Below are positions 31,001-43,494 of a DNA stretch of 64,000 nucleotides, one piece after another. The stretch covers positions 53,850,950 through 53,914,949 of the forward strand of contig NC_068938.1 of assembly GCF_016801865.2 (NCBI RefSeq), read 5' to 3'. Below the pieces are notes generated by a model. It worked only from the letters and a program-made list of their open reading frames with translations, made no database searches and was not told the origin of the DNA. The stretch comes from Culex pipiens pallens (taxonomy: Eukaryota > Arthropoda > Insecta > Diptera > Culicidae). Position 1 is the stretch's first letter; the number at the start of each line of letters is the position of its first letter. Both the position numbers and the translations under genes were made by a program.

Positions 31001-32467
31001 ATATTTTTACAACACTAGTCCTCAGCAATACCTACAACTTTGCCCAAGACACCAAATCGATCAGAAAATTCCTTTAAAAGTTACAGATTTCTCGAAAATT
31101 ATATAATATTTGCAATGGTGAAAGACAAATTCTACTTATTTTCCAAAAAAAAAACCTATTTTGCATTTTAAAAGCACTTGAAAAAATGTTCAAGTGGTTA
31201 TGTTATAGACATGACTAGTATGACAAAGATTTTTTTTCAAGTTTGACATTGTTGAACATCGTTAGAAACATGCTGCCAATTTGCATCGCTGCACTGAATA
31301 GTTACTTACAGTTGCTAGAAAGAAGGAGGAAAATCGAACAGTCCAAATTTAAAATAAACACTTTTGTTCTTCGTCAAGCTCAGTTTGCATTAAATTGATG
31401 TAGTGTAACATGATGACTTTAGGGCTGTGATGGTTCTATATTTAACCGTTGACGAACGATACCACATTTAGACTTGAACCAAATTTGGTGAGATATCTAT
31501 TTTTCTACATATCCCTCTAATCGTTACTACGTGTACTTATTTTTGTTAGAGATATTATCTTTGTCCTCGTAACCGTATAATAATGTGCACACCTAGGATT
31601 TGTTTTCTACAAATTTCACCATTTTTCTGAACGTTTCCTTAAAAATATTTCATATTTTGCGAAACTTTGCGATTGCATCTCTACGTTTTGCTCTCTATCA
31701 AATACTGAGTAAAATCAAGCTTTATTACGAGATTTGGTCTGCCATTTTTTTTGTTGCTTCTACTAACAAACAATCGAAAGAAAATCTTTTTCCTCCTCAC
31801 TAAACCGCTAACCTGAAGCTACTCTCCATGCTTGCGCTCTGCTTAAGCTTAAGTTTTATGTGTTCACAGCATCTTTTCATTCCGCGTCGGAAAGCTGCAG
31901 CAGCGAGTCTCCGGATTCGATCCGGAGCCCTGTGCGTTTTTTCCCCTCACTATCCTAGCGCCACATTTTAACATGCGATTAAATGTGTGCAGTTGCTACG
32001 CTTTTCCCGTTTTTTCCGTTCCGTTTTATAAAAAAACACACACCCACTTTTTTTTTCTCTACCTTGGCCACTGTTTTTTTTTGTTTGTTTGTGCAACTTT
32101 GCTTAATCATCCTTAAACCGAGAGTTGTTCTTACACGAATAAATCACACAAGTTTATCTTATATCGTAACGGACCGACCATCCGTGCCTGACAATCCAAG
32201 AGTTTGATTTTTTAACTTAGCGAACTAAACTGTACAGAAACTGTGAAGAGTTGATTCGAAAATAGAAAAAAAATGTACAATAATATTCTGAAACAACAGA
32301 TAATTCCCAACAAGTTGAGCGCGCTGTTCAAACACCTTTGGTCACGAGTTCTTCTTATAATCTCTTCCCATACTTACCCCTGATTCGCACTCTCTCTCTC
32401 ATTTTTTAAGTAGCTGCTAAACTAATGACTTTTTTGTTCTGTTGAAATCCTCCCCCTCCTCCTCCTC
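28091..32467. other. Gene-poor stretch downstream of the 361-aa gene
   Basis: No frame with conserved character is seen. Two CT/GA-rich, less AT-biased blocks (28820-29160 and 30595-30900) stand out from the background and could be UTR or regulatory sequence. Retroposon-type pieces lie at about 29600-29740 and 30960-31100. On the minus strand it could hold a long 3' UTR of the gene at 32468-41892; AATAAA occurs at 31726-31721. Confidence 0.35.
31721..31726 (-). promoter_or_regulatory. Candidate polyA signal for the 361-aa gene
   Basis: AATAAA on the minus strand, about 740 bases past the stop codon. It is the best-placed canonical hexamer found by eye; usage is unproven. Confidence 0.3.
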
Positions 32468-35400
32468 CTACTGGTCGTCCGTGAACGGGTGCTCCGAGGT
32501 GTCGCTGATGTTTTTGCGCCGGTTCTCGAGGATCCGCGTCGCCTGCTCGAGCGTCTCGAGGTAGAACAGCCGCCCCGAGGAGGAGTCCTCGTGCGTCGAG
32601 TACTTGGTCTCGTCGAAGCCGAACGTGTACCCGAGGATGATGTTGAAGGCGGACGTGTCGTACCCGTGGCAGCCCGAGTACCGGTACTGGGGCTTCTTGT
32701 TGTACTTGCAGCCGCCGGACTGGGCACCTGGGAAAGGAGGAGATGTTATTTTGGAAACAAAATTTTTAAAAAATATATATCGACGTGCTCGTGCTATCTT
32801 GTCGCTTTTTGTGGTTCCGAGAAGAACGAGTCAGGCCGATGCAAATATTTTCCCCAATTCTAATTTACCCAATTCCACTTCCCTTCTAAAAATATAATTC
32901 TCTGCCAAACTTACACTAACACACCACACCTAATTGATTCGGAGCGTTTGGTACGGTATGTCCACGCATCCTTCCTCCCCTGTAGATTCTGTGAAATGTG
33001 ATCCGTTCACAGAATCCTCTTTGCGGTAAACACAACGCAGTAGGGCTGACATTGTACTGCAATTATTAAAATTGACAAGAAAAGTGCTTGGGGCGTAATC
33101 TAATCACAAGACTTTCAAGCATGCTGCCATCGTACTGGCTGCGTTTGTGTTAGATTAGATTAGATTATTTTTCGTATTTTTTTATTTGGATGAAACTTAG
33201 ATCCAACTAAGCAATTTTGCATTAGTGGATTCTCCATACAAATGTTGGAGCTGTAAATATCACTTAAGTGGTCATAACTTGAGACAGTTTTGCCAGATCT
33301 TCAATGTTTTGGACTTTTTGGAAAGGTCTTTCGATTAGTTGATTCCTGAAGCTTGAGAATTAGTAAAAAAAATTCAAACTGTCAAAATGCTTACCCGCCC
33401 TTTTCTCGTGTTGCTTCAGAATTCGAAAATTCTTAAATCTTGAATTGAAATTTCAAAAGGTCCTATCGAAAATTTACACTAGAAATTATTAAAAACTTAA
33501 ATTCCTAAATTCCTCAATTCTAAAATTCTAAAATTCTGAAATTCTAAAATTCTAAAATTCTGAAATTCTGAAATTCTTAAACTCTTAAATTCTTAAATTC
33601 TTAAATTCTTAAATTCTTAAATTCTTAAATTCTTAAATTCTTAAATTCTTAAATTCTTAAATTCTTAAATTCTTAAATTCTTAAATTCTCAAATTCTTAA
33701 ATTCTTAAATTCTTAAATTCTTAAATTCTTAAATTCTTAAATTCTTAAATTCTTAAATTCTTAAATTCTTAAATTCTTAAATTCTTAAATTCTTAAATTC
33801 TTAAATTCTTAAATTCTTAAATTCTTAAATTCTTAAATTCTTAAATTCTTAAATTCTTAAATTCTTAAATTCTTAAATTCTTAAATTCTTAAATTCTTAA
33901 ATTCTTAAATTCTTAAATTCTTAAATTCTTAAATTCTTAAATTCTTAAATTCTTAAATTCTTAAATTCTTAAATTCTTAAATTCTTAAATTCTTAAATTC
34001 TTAAATTCTTAAATTCTTAAATTCTTAAATTCTTAAATTCTTAAATTCTTAAATTCTTAAATTCTTAAATTCTTAAATTCTTAAATTCTTAAATTCTTAA
34101 ATTCTTAAATTCTTAAATTCTTAAATTCTTAAATTCTTAAATTCTTAAATTCTTAAATTCTTAAATTCTTAAATTCTTAAATTCTTAAATTCTTAAATTC
34201 TTAAATTCTTAAATTCTTAAATTCTTAAATTCTTAAATTCTTAAATTCTTAAATTCTTAAATTCTTAAATTCTTAAATTCTTAAATTCTTAAATTCTTAA
34301 ATTCTTAAATTCTTAAATTCTTAAATTCTTAAATTCTTAAATTCTTAAATTCTTAAATTCTTAAATTCTTAAATTCTTAAATTCTTAAATTCTTGAATTT
34401 TTAAATTCTTTAATTCTCAAATTCTTAAATTCTTAAATTCTTAAATTCTTAAATTCTTAAATTCTTAAATTCTTAAATTCTTAAATTCTTGAATTTTTAA
34501 ATTCTTTAATTCTCAAATTCTTAAATTCTTAAATTCTTAAATTCTTAAATTCTTAAATTCTTAAATTCTTAAATTCTTAAATTCTTAAATTCTTAAATTC
34601 TTAAATTCTTAAATTCTTAAATTCTTAAATTCTTAAATTCTTAAATTCTTAAATTCTTAAATTCTTAAATTCTTAAATTCTTAAATTCTTAAATTCTTAA
34701 ATTCTTAAATTCTTAAATTCTTAAATTCTTAAATTCTTAAATTCTTAAATTCTTAAATTCTTAAATTCTTAAATTCTTAAATTCTTAAATTCTTAAATTC
34801 TTAAATTCTTAAATTCTTAAATTCTTAAATTCTTAAATTCTTAAATTCTTAAATTCTTAAATTCTTAAATTCTTAAATTCTTAAATTCTTAAATTCTTAA
34901 ATTCTTAAATTCTTAAATTCTTAAATTCTTAAATTCTTAAATTCTTAAATTCTTAAATTCTTAAATTCTTAAATTCTTAAATTCTTAAATTCTTAAATTC
35001 TTAAATTCTTAAATTCTTAAATTCTTAAATTCTTAAATTCTTAAATTCTTAAATTCTTAAATTCTTAAATTCTTAAATTCTTAAATTCTTAAATTCTTAA
35101 ATTCTTAAATTCTTAAATTCTTAAATTCTTAAATTCTTAAATTCTTAAATTCTTAAATTCTTAAATTCTTAAATTCTTAAATTCTTAAATTCTTAAATTC
35201 TTAAATTCTTAAATTCTTAAATTCTTAAATTCTTAAATTCTTAAATTCTTAAATTCTTAAATTCTTAAATTCTTAAATTCTTAAATTCTTAAATTCTTAA
35301 ATTCTTAAATTCTTAAATTCTTAAATTCTTAAATTCTTAAATTCTTAAATTCTTAAATTCTTAAATTCTTAAATTCTTAAATTCTTAAATTCTTAAATTC

Positions 35401-38400
35401 TTAAATTCTTAAATTCTTAAATTCTTAAATTCTTAAATTCTTAAATTCTTAAATTCTTAAATTCTTAAATTCTTAAATTCTTAAATTCTTAAATTCTTAA
35501 ATTCTTAAATTCTTAAATTCTTAAATTCTTAAATTCTTAAATTCTTAAATTCTTAAATTCTTAAATTCTTAAATTCTTAAATTCTTAAATTCTTAAATTC
35601 TTAAATTCTTAAATTCTTAAATTCTTAAATTCTTAAATTCTTAAATTCTTAAATTCTTAAATTCTTAAATTCTTAAATTCTTAAATTCTTAAATTCTTAA
35701 ATTCTTAAATTCTTAAATTCTTAAATTCTTAAATTCTTAAATTCTTAAATTCTTAAATTCTTAAATTCTTAAATTCTTAAATTCTTAAATTCTTAAATTC
35801 TTAAATTCTTAAATTCTTAAATTCTTAAATTCTTAAATTCTTAAATTCTTAAATTCTTAAATTCTTAAATTCTTAAATTCTTAAATTCTTAAATTCTTAA
35901 ATTCTTAAATTCTTAAATTCTTAAATTCTTAAATTCTTAAATTCTTAAATTCTTAAATTCTTAAATTCTTAAATTCTTAAATTCTTAAATTCTTAAATTC
36001 TTAAATTCTTAAATTCTTAAATTCTTAAATTCTTAAATTCTTAAATTCTTAAATTCTTAAATTCTTAAATTCTTAAATTCTTAAATTCTTAAATTCTTAA
36101 ATTCTTAAATTCTTAAATTCTTAAATTCTTAAATTCTTAAATTCTTAAATTCTTAAATTCTTAAATTCTTAAATTCTTAAATTCTTAAATTCTTAAATTC
36201 TTAAATTCTTAAATTCTTAAATTCTTAAATTCTTAAATTCTTAAATTCTTAAATTCTTAAATTCTTAAATTCTTAAATTCTTAAATTCTTAAATTCTTAA
36301 ATTCTTAAATTCTTAAATTCTTAAATTCTTAAATTCTTAAATTCTTAAATTCTTAAATTCTTAAATTCTTAAATTCTTAAATTCTTAAATTCTTAAATTC
36401 TTAAATTCTTAAATTCTTAAATTCTTAAATTCTTAAATTCTTAAATTCTTAAATTCTTAAATTCTTAAATTCTTAAATTCTTAAATTCTTAAATTCTTAA
36501 ATTCTTAAATTCTTAAATTCTTAAATTCTTAAATTCTTAAATTCTTAAATTCTTAAATTCTTAAATTCTTAAATTCTTAAATTCTTAAATTCTTAAATTC
36601 TTAAATTCTTAAATTCTTAAATTCTTAAATTCTTAAATTCTTAAATTCTTAAATTCTTAAATTCTTAAATTCTTAAATTCTTAAATTCTTAAATTCTTAA
36701 ATTCTTAAATTCTTAAATTCTTAAATTCTTAAATTCTTAAATTCTTAAATTCTTAAATTCTTAAATTCTTAAATTCTTAAATTCTTAAATTCTTAAATTC
36801 TTAAATTCTTAAATTCTTAAATTCTTAAATTCTTAAATTCTTAAATTCTTAAATTCTTAAATTCTTAAATTCTTAAATTCTTGAATTTTTAAATTCTTTA
36901 ATTCTCAAATTCTTGAATTCTCAAATTCTTAAATTCTTAAATTCTTAAATTCTTAAATTCTTAAATTCTTGAATTTTTAAATTCTTTAATTCTCAAATTC
37001 TTGAATTCTCAAATTCTTAAATTCTTAAATTCTTAAATTCTTAAATTCTTAAATTCTTAAATTCTTAAATTCTTAAATTCTTAAATTCTTAAATTCTTAA
37101 ATTCTTAAATTCTTAAATTCTTAAATTCTTAAATTCTTAAATTCTTAAATTCTCAAATTCTTAAATTCTTAAATTCTTAAATTCTTAAATTCTTAAATTC
37201 TTAAATTCTTAAATTCTTAAATTCTTAAATTCTTAAATTCTTAAATTCTTAAATTCTTAAATTCTTAAATTCTTAAATTCTTAAATTCTTAAATTCTTAA
37301 ATTCTTAAATTCTTAAATTCTTAAATTCTTAAATTCTTAAATTCTTAAATTCTTAAATTCTTAAATTCTTAAATTCTTAAATTCTTAAATTCTTAAATTC
37401 TTAAATTCTTAAATTCTTAAATTCTTAAATTCTTAAATTCTTAAATTCTTAAATTCTTAAATTCTTAAATTCTTAAATTCTTAAATTCTTAAATTCTTAA
37501 ATTCTTAAATTCTTAAATTCTTAAATTCTTAAATTCTTAAATTCTTAAATTCTTAAATTCTTAAATTCTTAAATTCTTAAATTCTTAAATTCTTAAATTC
37601 TTAAATTCTTAAATTCTTAAATTCTTAAATTCTTAAATTCTTAAATTCTTAAATTCTTAAATTCTTAAATTCTTAAATTCTTAAATTCTTAAATTCTTAA
37701 ATTCTTAAATTCTTAAATTCTTAAATTCTTAAATTCTTAAATTCTTAAATTCTTAAATTCTTAAATTCTTAAATTCTTAAATTCTTAAATTCTTAAATTC
37801 TTAAATTCTTAAATTCTTAAATTCTTAAATTCTTAAATTCTTAAATTCTTAAATTCTTAAATTCTTAAATTCTTAAATTCTTAAATTCTTAAATTCTTAA
37901 ATTCTTAAATTCTTAAATTCTTAAATTCTTAAATTCTTAAATTCTTAAATTCTTAAATTCTTAAATTCTTAAATTCTTAAATTCTTAAATTCTTAAATTC
38001 TTAAATTCTTAAATTCTTAAATTCTTAAATTCTTAAATTCTTAAATTCTTAAATTCTTAAATTCTTAAATTCTTAAATTCTTAAATTCTTAAATTCTTAA
38101 ATTCTTAAATTCTTAAATTCTTAAATTCTTAAATTCTTAAATTCTTAAATTCTTAAATTCTTAAATTCTTAAATTCTTAAATTCTTAAATTCTTAAATTC
38201 TTAAATTCTTAAATTCTTAAATTCTTAAATTCTTAAATTCTTAAATTCTTAAATTCTTAAATTCTTAAATTCTTAAATTCTTAAATTCTTAAATTCTTAA
38301 ATTCTTAAATTCTTAAATTCTTAAATTCTTAAATTCTTAAATTCTTAAATTCTTAAATTCTTAAATTCTTAAATTCTTAAATTCTTAAATTCTTAAATTC

Positions 38401-41400
38401 TTAAATTCTTAAATTCTTAAATTCTTAAATTCTTAAATTCTTAAATTCTTAAATTCTTAAATTCTTAAATTCTTAAATTCTTAAATTCTTAAATTCTTAA
38501 ATTCTTAAATTCTTAAATTTTTAAATTCTTAAATTCTTAAATTCTTAAATTCTTAAATTTTTAAATTCTTAAATTCTTAAATTCTTAAATTCTTAAATTC
38601 TTAAATTTTTAAATTCTTAAATTCTTAAATTCTTAAATTCTTAAATTCTTAAATTCTTAAATTCTTAAATTCTTAAATTCTTAAATTCTTAAATTCTTAA
38701 ATTCTTGAATTTTTAAATTCTTTAATTCTCAAATTCTTGAATTCTCAAATTCTTGAATTCTCAAATTCTTAAATTCTTAAATTCTTAAATTCTTAAATTC
38801 TTAAATTCTTAAATTCTTAAATTCTTAAATTCTTAAATTCTCAAATTCTTAAATTCTTAAATTCTTAAATTCTTAAATTCTTAAATTCTTAAATTCTTAA
38901 ATTCTTAAATTCTTAAATTCTTAAATTCTTAAATTCTTAAATTCTTAAATTCTTAAATTCTTAAATTCTTAAATTCTTAAATTCTTAAATTCTTAAATTC
39001 TTAAATTCTTAAATTCTTAAATTCTTAAATTCTTAAATTCTTAAATTCTTAAATTCTTAAATTCTTAAATTCTTAAATTCTTAAATTCTTAAATTCTTAA
39101 ATTCTTAAATTCTTAAATTCTTAAATTCTTAAATTCTTAAATTCTTAAATTCTTAAATTCTTAAATTCTAAAATTCTAAAATTCTTAAATTCTTAAATTC
39201 TTAAATTCTTAAATTCTTAAATTCTTAAATTCTTAAATTCTAAAATTCTAAAATTCTTAAATTCTTAAATTCTTAAATTCTTAAATTCTTAAATTCTTAA
39301 ATTCTTAAATTCTTAAATTCTTAAATTCTTAAATTTTTAAATTCTTAAATTCTTAAATTCTTAAATTCTTAAATTCTTAAATTCTTAAATTCTTAAATTC
39401 TTAAATTCTTAAATTCTTAAATTCTTAAATTCTTAAATTCTTAAATTCTTAAATTCTTAAATTCTTAAATTCTTAAATTCTTAAATTCTTAAATTATTAA
39501 ATTCTTAAATTCTTAAATTCTTAAATTCTTAAATTCTTAAATTCTTAAATTCTTAAATTCTTAAATTCTTAAATTCTTAAATTCTTAAATTCTTAAATTC
39601 TTAAATTCTTAAATTCTTAAATTCTTAAATTCTTAAATTCTTAAATTCTTAAATTCTTAAATTCTTAAATTCTTAAATTCTTAAATTCTTAAATTCTTAA
39701 ATTCTTAAATTCTTAAATTCTTAAATTCTTAAATTCTTAATTTCTTAAATTCTTAAATTCTTAAATTCTTAAATTCTTAAATTCTTAAATTCTTAAATTC
39801 TTAAATTCTTAAATTCTTAAATTCTTAAATTCTTAAATTCTTAAATTCTTAAATTCTTAAATTCTTAAATTCTTAAATTCTTAAATTCTTAAATTCTTAA
39901 ATTCTTAAATTCTTAAATTCTTAAATTCTTAAATTCTTAAATTCTTAAATTCTTAAATTCTTAAATTCTTAAATTCTTAAATTCTTAAATTCTTAAATTC
40001 TTAAATTCTTAAATTCTTAAATTCTTAAATTCTTAAATTCTTAAATTCTTAAATTCTTAAATTCTTAAATTCTTAAATTCTTAAATTCTTAAATTCCTCA
40101 ATTCTTAAATTCTAAAATTGTAAAATTGTAAAATTCTAAAATTCTAAAATTCTAAAATTCTAAAATTCTGAAATTCTAAAATTCTAAAATTGTAATATTC
40201 TAAAATTTAAAAATTCTTAAATTCCTAAATTCTGAATTTTTGATTTACTAAATTATAATGGTTTTTGAAATTATAATTTCTATGATTATTTTAAATGCAC
40301 CATTTTTAAATATTTGAATTTGTTATGTTCTGAACTATTAAATTTTTAAAATTTAGAATCATTGAATTTTTGAATTTTGTATTTAAATTACTGAATTTTA
40401 AAATGTTGGATTATTTCATTTTTGTAGCTTTGAATTCGGAATTTGAAAATTTCTAAATCCCTTTCATAATATTTTCTATTAATTTCTCAATTGTCTAAAA
40501 TTAAACAATTTTTTGAATCTGCAGGCAACACAAATTTAATGATAATTGTTTGGATTTTCCATCATTTTGAGCGAAAAACAAAATCCATCCTTTTAATTTC
40601 AATCTTTTGAGCAAAAGAAATAAATAATCCTTTTTTTTATAATCGAATTCAATATGATTGATACGTTTTTTTTTTTACCAAAAAATATTGCAAACAAGCA
40701 CCGCTCGAAGAAATGGCCATGACTGTACGTTTTTTTTAAGTTTTGTGTTCCTTCCGAGTTCCGTATTGGACTTTACTGGATAAAAGGTCCAATAAGGGAC
40801 ATTTGTTCCTAAATCGCAAAATGTACGAAGATAAAGAAAAATATTTCAAAAAAGTACATTAAATATGAGGGCATGTATCTGTTCGTCACGTCGTAAACCA
40901 TTTGCAAGTAAATAAAAACACTCCATTATTGATAAACACCCAGTATTTACACCCAGATAACCACCAGAGCAAATAAACAGTCGCAGCCGCACATAAACTC
41001 ACCGATAGGGTGCAAACACTCGGGCGTCAGCATGCAGCGCACCCAGGGCAGCATAATCTTCTCGTTGACCGTCGGCGTCCCAGCGAAGAACACAAAGTCC
41101 AGCGAAACCATCGGCAAAAAGAGGAAATTGTCCGCCTCGGTGTCAAAGTAGTCGAACATCTTTGGATGCGTCCGACTGGTGACCGCCTGCTGGGTCGTCC
41201 AGCCCATCACGCCACTGGTGCTGTTCTCAGTCTTGGTTCGCATATCGGCCACATCCTTGCCGGTGCCCCGCAGCCGGACGCTGTTCTCGGTGAAGAGGAT
41301 GGAGCGGGCCCGGGCGAGCGCGTCGTGGATCACGATTGGCCGGAACGCGTGCATATTTTCGTCGGTTACGTACGACGGCAACGGGGCGAGCCGATCGCCA

Positions 41401-41892
41401 AAGCTTATCACAGTGCAGCGCGTGCTGTTACAGAAGGCCTGCAGCGTGTGCAGGTCGACCTCGGACAGACCAAGGTCGTAGATCAGCAGCTGCTCGTTTG
41501 GCAGCTTGCTCGCGATGTTTTGTGCGTACAGAATGGTCGAGGCCACCTCGCCGGCCAGCGCGTACGTTACGATCGAGAAGTTGTGCCGCGTGCCGTTGTA
41601 CAGCGGCTGGGTGAACCCGAGCAAGGCCAGGTACTTCGGGTCCATCTCCGGGTGCTGCTCGCTGCTGTCGCGGACCATGTTTTTCTAGAAACCACAAAAA
41701 CGGATTAGTTCTATGGAGAATCCTTAAACCAACAGCGCGTTCTCTTACCTGCAGGTTGCGCAACTGCTCGTGCGTCTGCGACATAATGTTCTTGATCGAG
41801 TCATTCTGCTGGCCGGCCGGTCCCAACAGTATCAACAGCACGCTAGTCGTTATCACGCCGATCAGAATCAGGAGGAAGTGTTTCGTCCGCAT
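32468..41892 (-). CDS. 361-aa type II membrane protein (3 exons)
   Basis: Exons are 41892-41749, 41684-41003 and 32727-32468. Splice sites are CAG|GTAAGA / TTTCTAG|AAAAAC and ATCG|GTGAGT / TTTCCCAG|GTGCCC; phases fit, giving ...LHPIGAQSGGCKYN. A short cytosolic tail MRTKHF is followed by one membrane anchor (about residues 7-24, LLILIGVITTSVLLILLG). The rest is luminal or extracellular, with N-glycosylation motifs (NGTR, NFS, NST). Recognisable stretches are LLIYDLGLS, MLPWVRCMLTPECLHPIG and YRYSGCHGYDTSAFN. The topology and the IYDLGLS-type motif suggest a Golgi glycosyltransferase-like protein, possibly the DUF1647 family; this is not certain. Intron 2 is 8275 bp, mostly satellite. Confidence 0.85.
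32728..33559. repeat. Intron 2, 3' part: dispersed repeats
   Basis: It includes a common repeat (TTTTTTATTTGGATGAAACT, then ACTTAAGTGGTCATAACTTG at about 33160-33350) also represented near 43510, 45650 and 54685. After 33480 it passes into AAATTCT-type degenerate units that grade into the array. Confidence 0.5.
33560..40110. repeat. Giant (AAATTCTT)n array, about 6.5 kb
   Basis: Roughly 815 almost perfect copies of one 8 bp unit lie inside intron 2 of the 361-aa gene. A variant block (CTTGAATTTTTAAATTCTTT then AATTCTC) recurs with its G at 34395, 34491, 36883, 36971 and 38707. Spacings are 96, 2392, 88 and 1736, all multiples of 8. The last three also carry CTTGAATTCTCAAATTC. The edges (33480-33560, 40110-40250) grade into TTCTAAAA-type units. 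Confidence 0.95.
40251..40946. other. Intron 2, 5' part: AT-rich, nothing recognised
   Basis: About 700 bases of AT-rich sequence between the array and the exon-2 donor. No element ends or conserved frame are visible. Confidence 0.4.
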
Positions 41893-42468
41893 GGCTGGAT
41901 TGCTAAACCTGCTGGTGTTGAGATTAAGTTTCTACTACTCCGCTAGATGGTCAATTCCTGGCGGCTTCAATTCGATTTCGTCGTCAAGGTTCGTTCGAGT
42001 CCGGAGTCGTAGTACAGAGCTGGAGGAATGTTCGTTCGTTGATTCTAAAGCACCTCCCGATCGTTTTCGCGTATGCTACGATCGAAGGTGACTGATATCT
42101 GCGAAAAAAAAAAGAGGGAGAAATAGAAAGAAAACGGAAATGATAAGCAAGGGGGGTTGACTATCTGAATTAGGAAGTAAATATTTGCATATCCGTTCAA
42201 TGTTTCGCTATGAGTGACACGCAACAGCACAATTTCGCTGGGCTGTTGTAACTCATACCGCATGATTGGCATCCAACATAATGACGATGCAGTGTTGTTA
42301 GGAGAGTACTGATTGAGCAGTTGTTGGTAATTTGATGTCTTGTAGACATCAAAGGTAACGAGTCAATATAAGAATTACATTGATAATAATTTCACTGGCA
42401 AAAATGGTTTATTTCTGATGAGCATTAATTAAAAAACCCCGATTTAATATCACTAGAGGTGAAATAGA
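41893..42468. other. 5' flank of the 361-aa gene
   Basis: On the minus strand ACACCAGCAG|GTTTAGCAATCC precedes the ATG by 16 bases and could be a 5' UTR splice acceptor. An upstream non-coding exon may therefore exist. The rest is unassigned. Confidence 0.35.
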
Positions 42469-43481
42469 GCCTTTCTTACAAAATGATGAAGCTCCGAAAA
42501 ATATATTGGTGCAATGAATTTTTTAGAAACATAATGATACCACCCAGTGAGAATTTGACCTAAAGCTTCGAATCTTTTTAGGCTAAACCATTTTTTTTTT
42601 AATTTCAGAGGTACATTCTGGGTCGCAAGATAGTTATATTTCATTGAGAAAAACATATTGGATAGATATTATTAGAAAAAAATAAAGAATACTCATTCTT
42701 TAATGTTAGTCTATGATTAACTTAAAAAAAATATGTATCGATATTGCACATTGTCGATCTATTATGAGAAGCCAGAAAGAACATTTTCACGCGCAAGCGT
42801 AAATGTGATGGCGTTTATGCTTGGACTTGACGACTTGTCGATCTTTCGAGCGAAAACGAGCCGGGACTTCAAATTTGATGTTCAGTATATGATTTTGTTT
42901 AAAACCAAAAATTTTATAGGAAAAAATAGGGTAAAAATAAGACGTAAAACACTAATATGGCTATATCTCTGGAAATAAATTTTGGAAAAGGTTAAAATTT
43001 TGGGCCCAAGCAGTTTATGGCGCATGTTTTCGAATGGCTTTTTGTTTGAAACTGAATTATATTAATTTAATAGTGTTATCTGTAAAATAGTCAAAAAAAT
43101 ACCTCTAAAAATGTCTTTGACCAAATTTACTGGTCGAAAATTGTGAATCGAAAAATAAAATGTTCGTCTCCGACCCCACGGCTACAAATCTGAAATATAA
43201 AAATTGTGGGTTTTACGAGCGGTTTTCTAATGATGGAAGACACAAATTTTCAAGAGCGGATACAGACATCGCACAAGTATTTCAGAAAAAGAGCTCTCAA
43301 AAATCAGGCTTTGAGTTTCGGGGTTCAGGCCGCAATTGAGTCGAAAGAGCGCATCAAAACCTTCAAATTAGTAATAGGATTTTTTTCTGGGATGATTCCC
43401 CGCCGTGCACGATTTTTTTAGATTTCTGAGAAAAACGTTTTTCCAAAAGTAACCCTTCAACCTTTCTTTTGTAAGAAAGGC
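42469..43481. mobile_element. Element with GCCTTTCTTACAAAA inverted ends
   Basis: GCCTTTCTTACAAAA at 42469-42483 is exactly complementary to 43467-43481. The right end also forms a small hairpin of its own (CCTTTCTT/AAGAAAGG). 1013 bp, no transposase frame. The target duplication is unclear. Confidence 0.5.
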
Positions 43482-43494
43482 AAAAATATATTAT

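Noticed and set aside
32422..32727. Arg/Ser/Thr-rich 101-aa minus ORF
   Set aside because: A shadow frame of the last exon of the 361-aa gene, which fits splice phase in the other frame.
33560..40110. CRISPR-like array
   Set aside because: There are no spacers; it is a continuous 8 bp tandem repeat in a eukaryotic intron.
41428..41892. 154-aa minus ORF through the first intron of the 361-aa gene
   Set aside because: It reads through a clear GTAAGA donor; after splicing the frame differs and gives the conserved protein.
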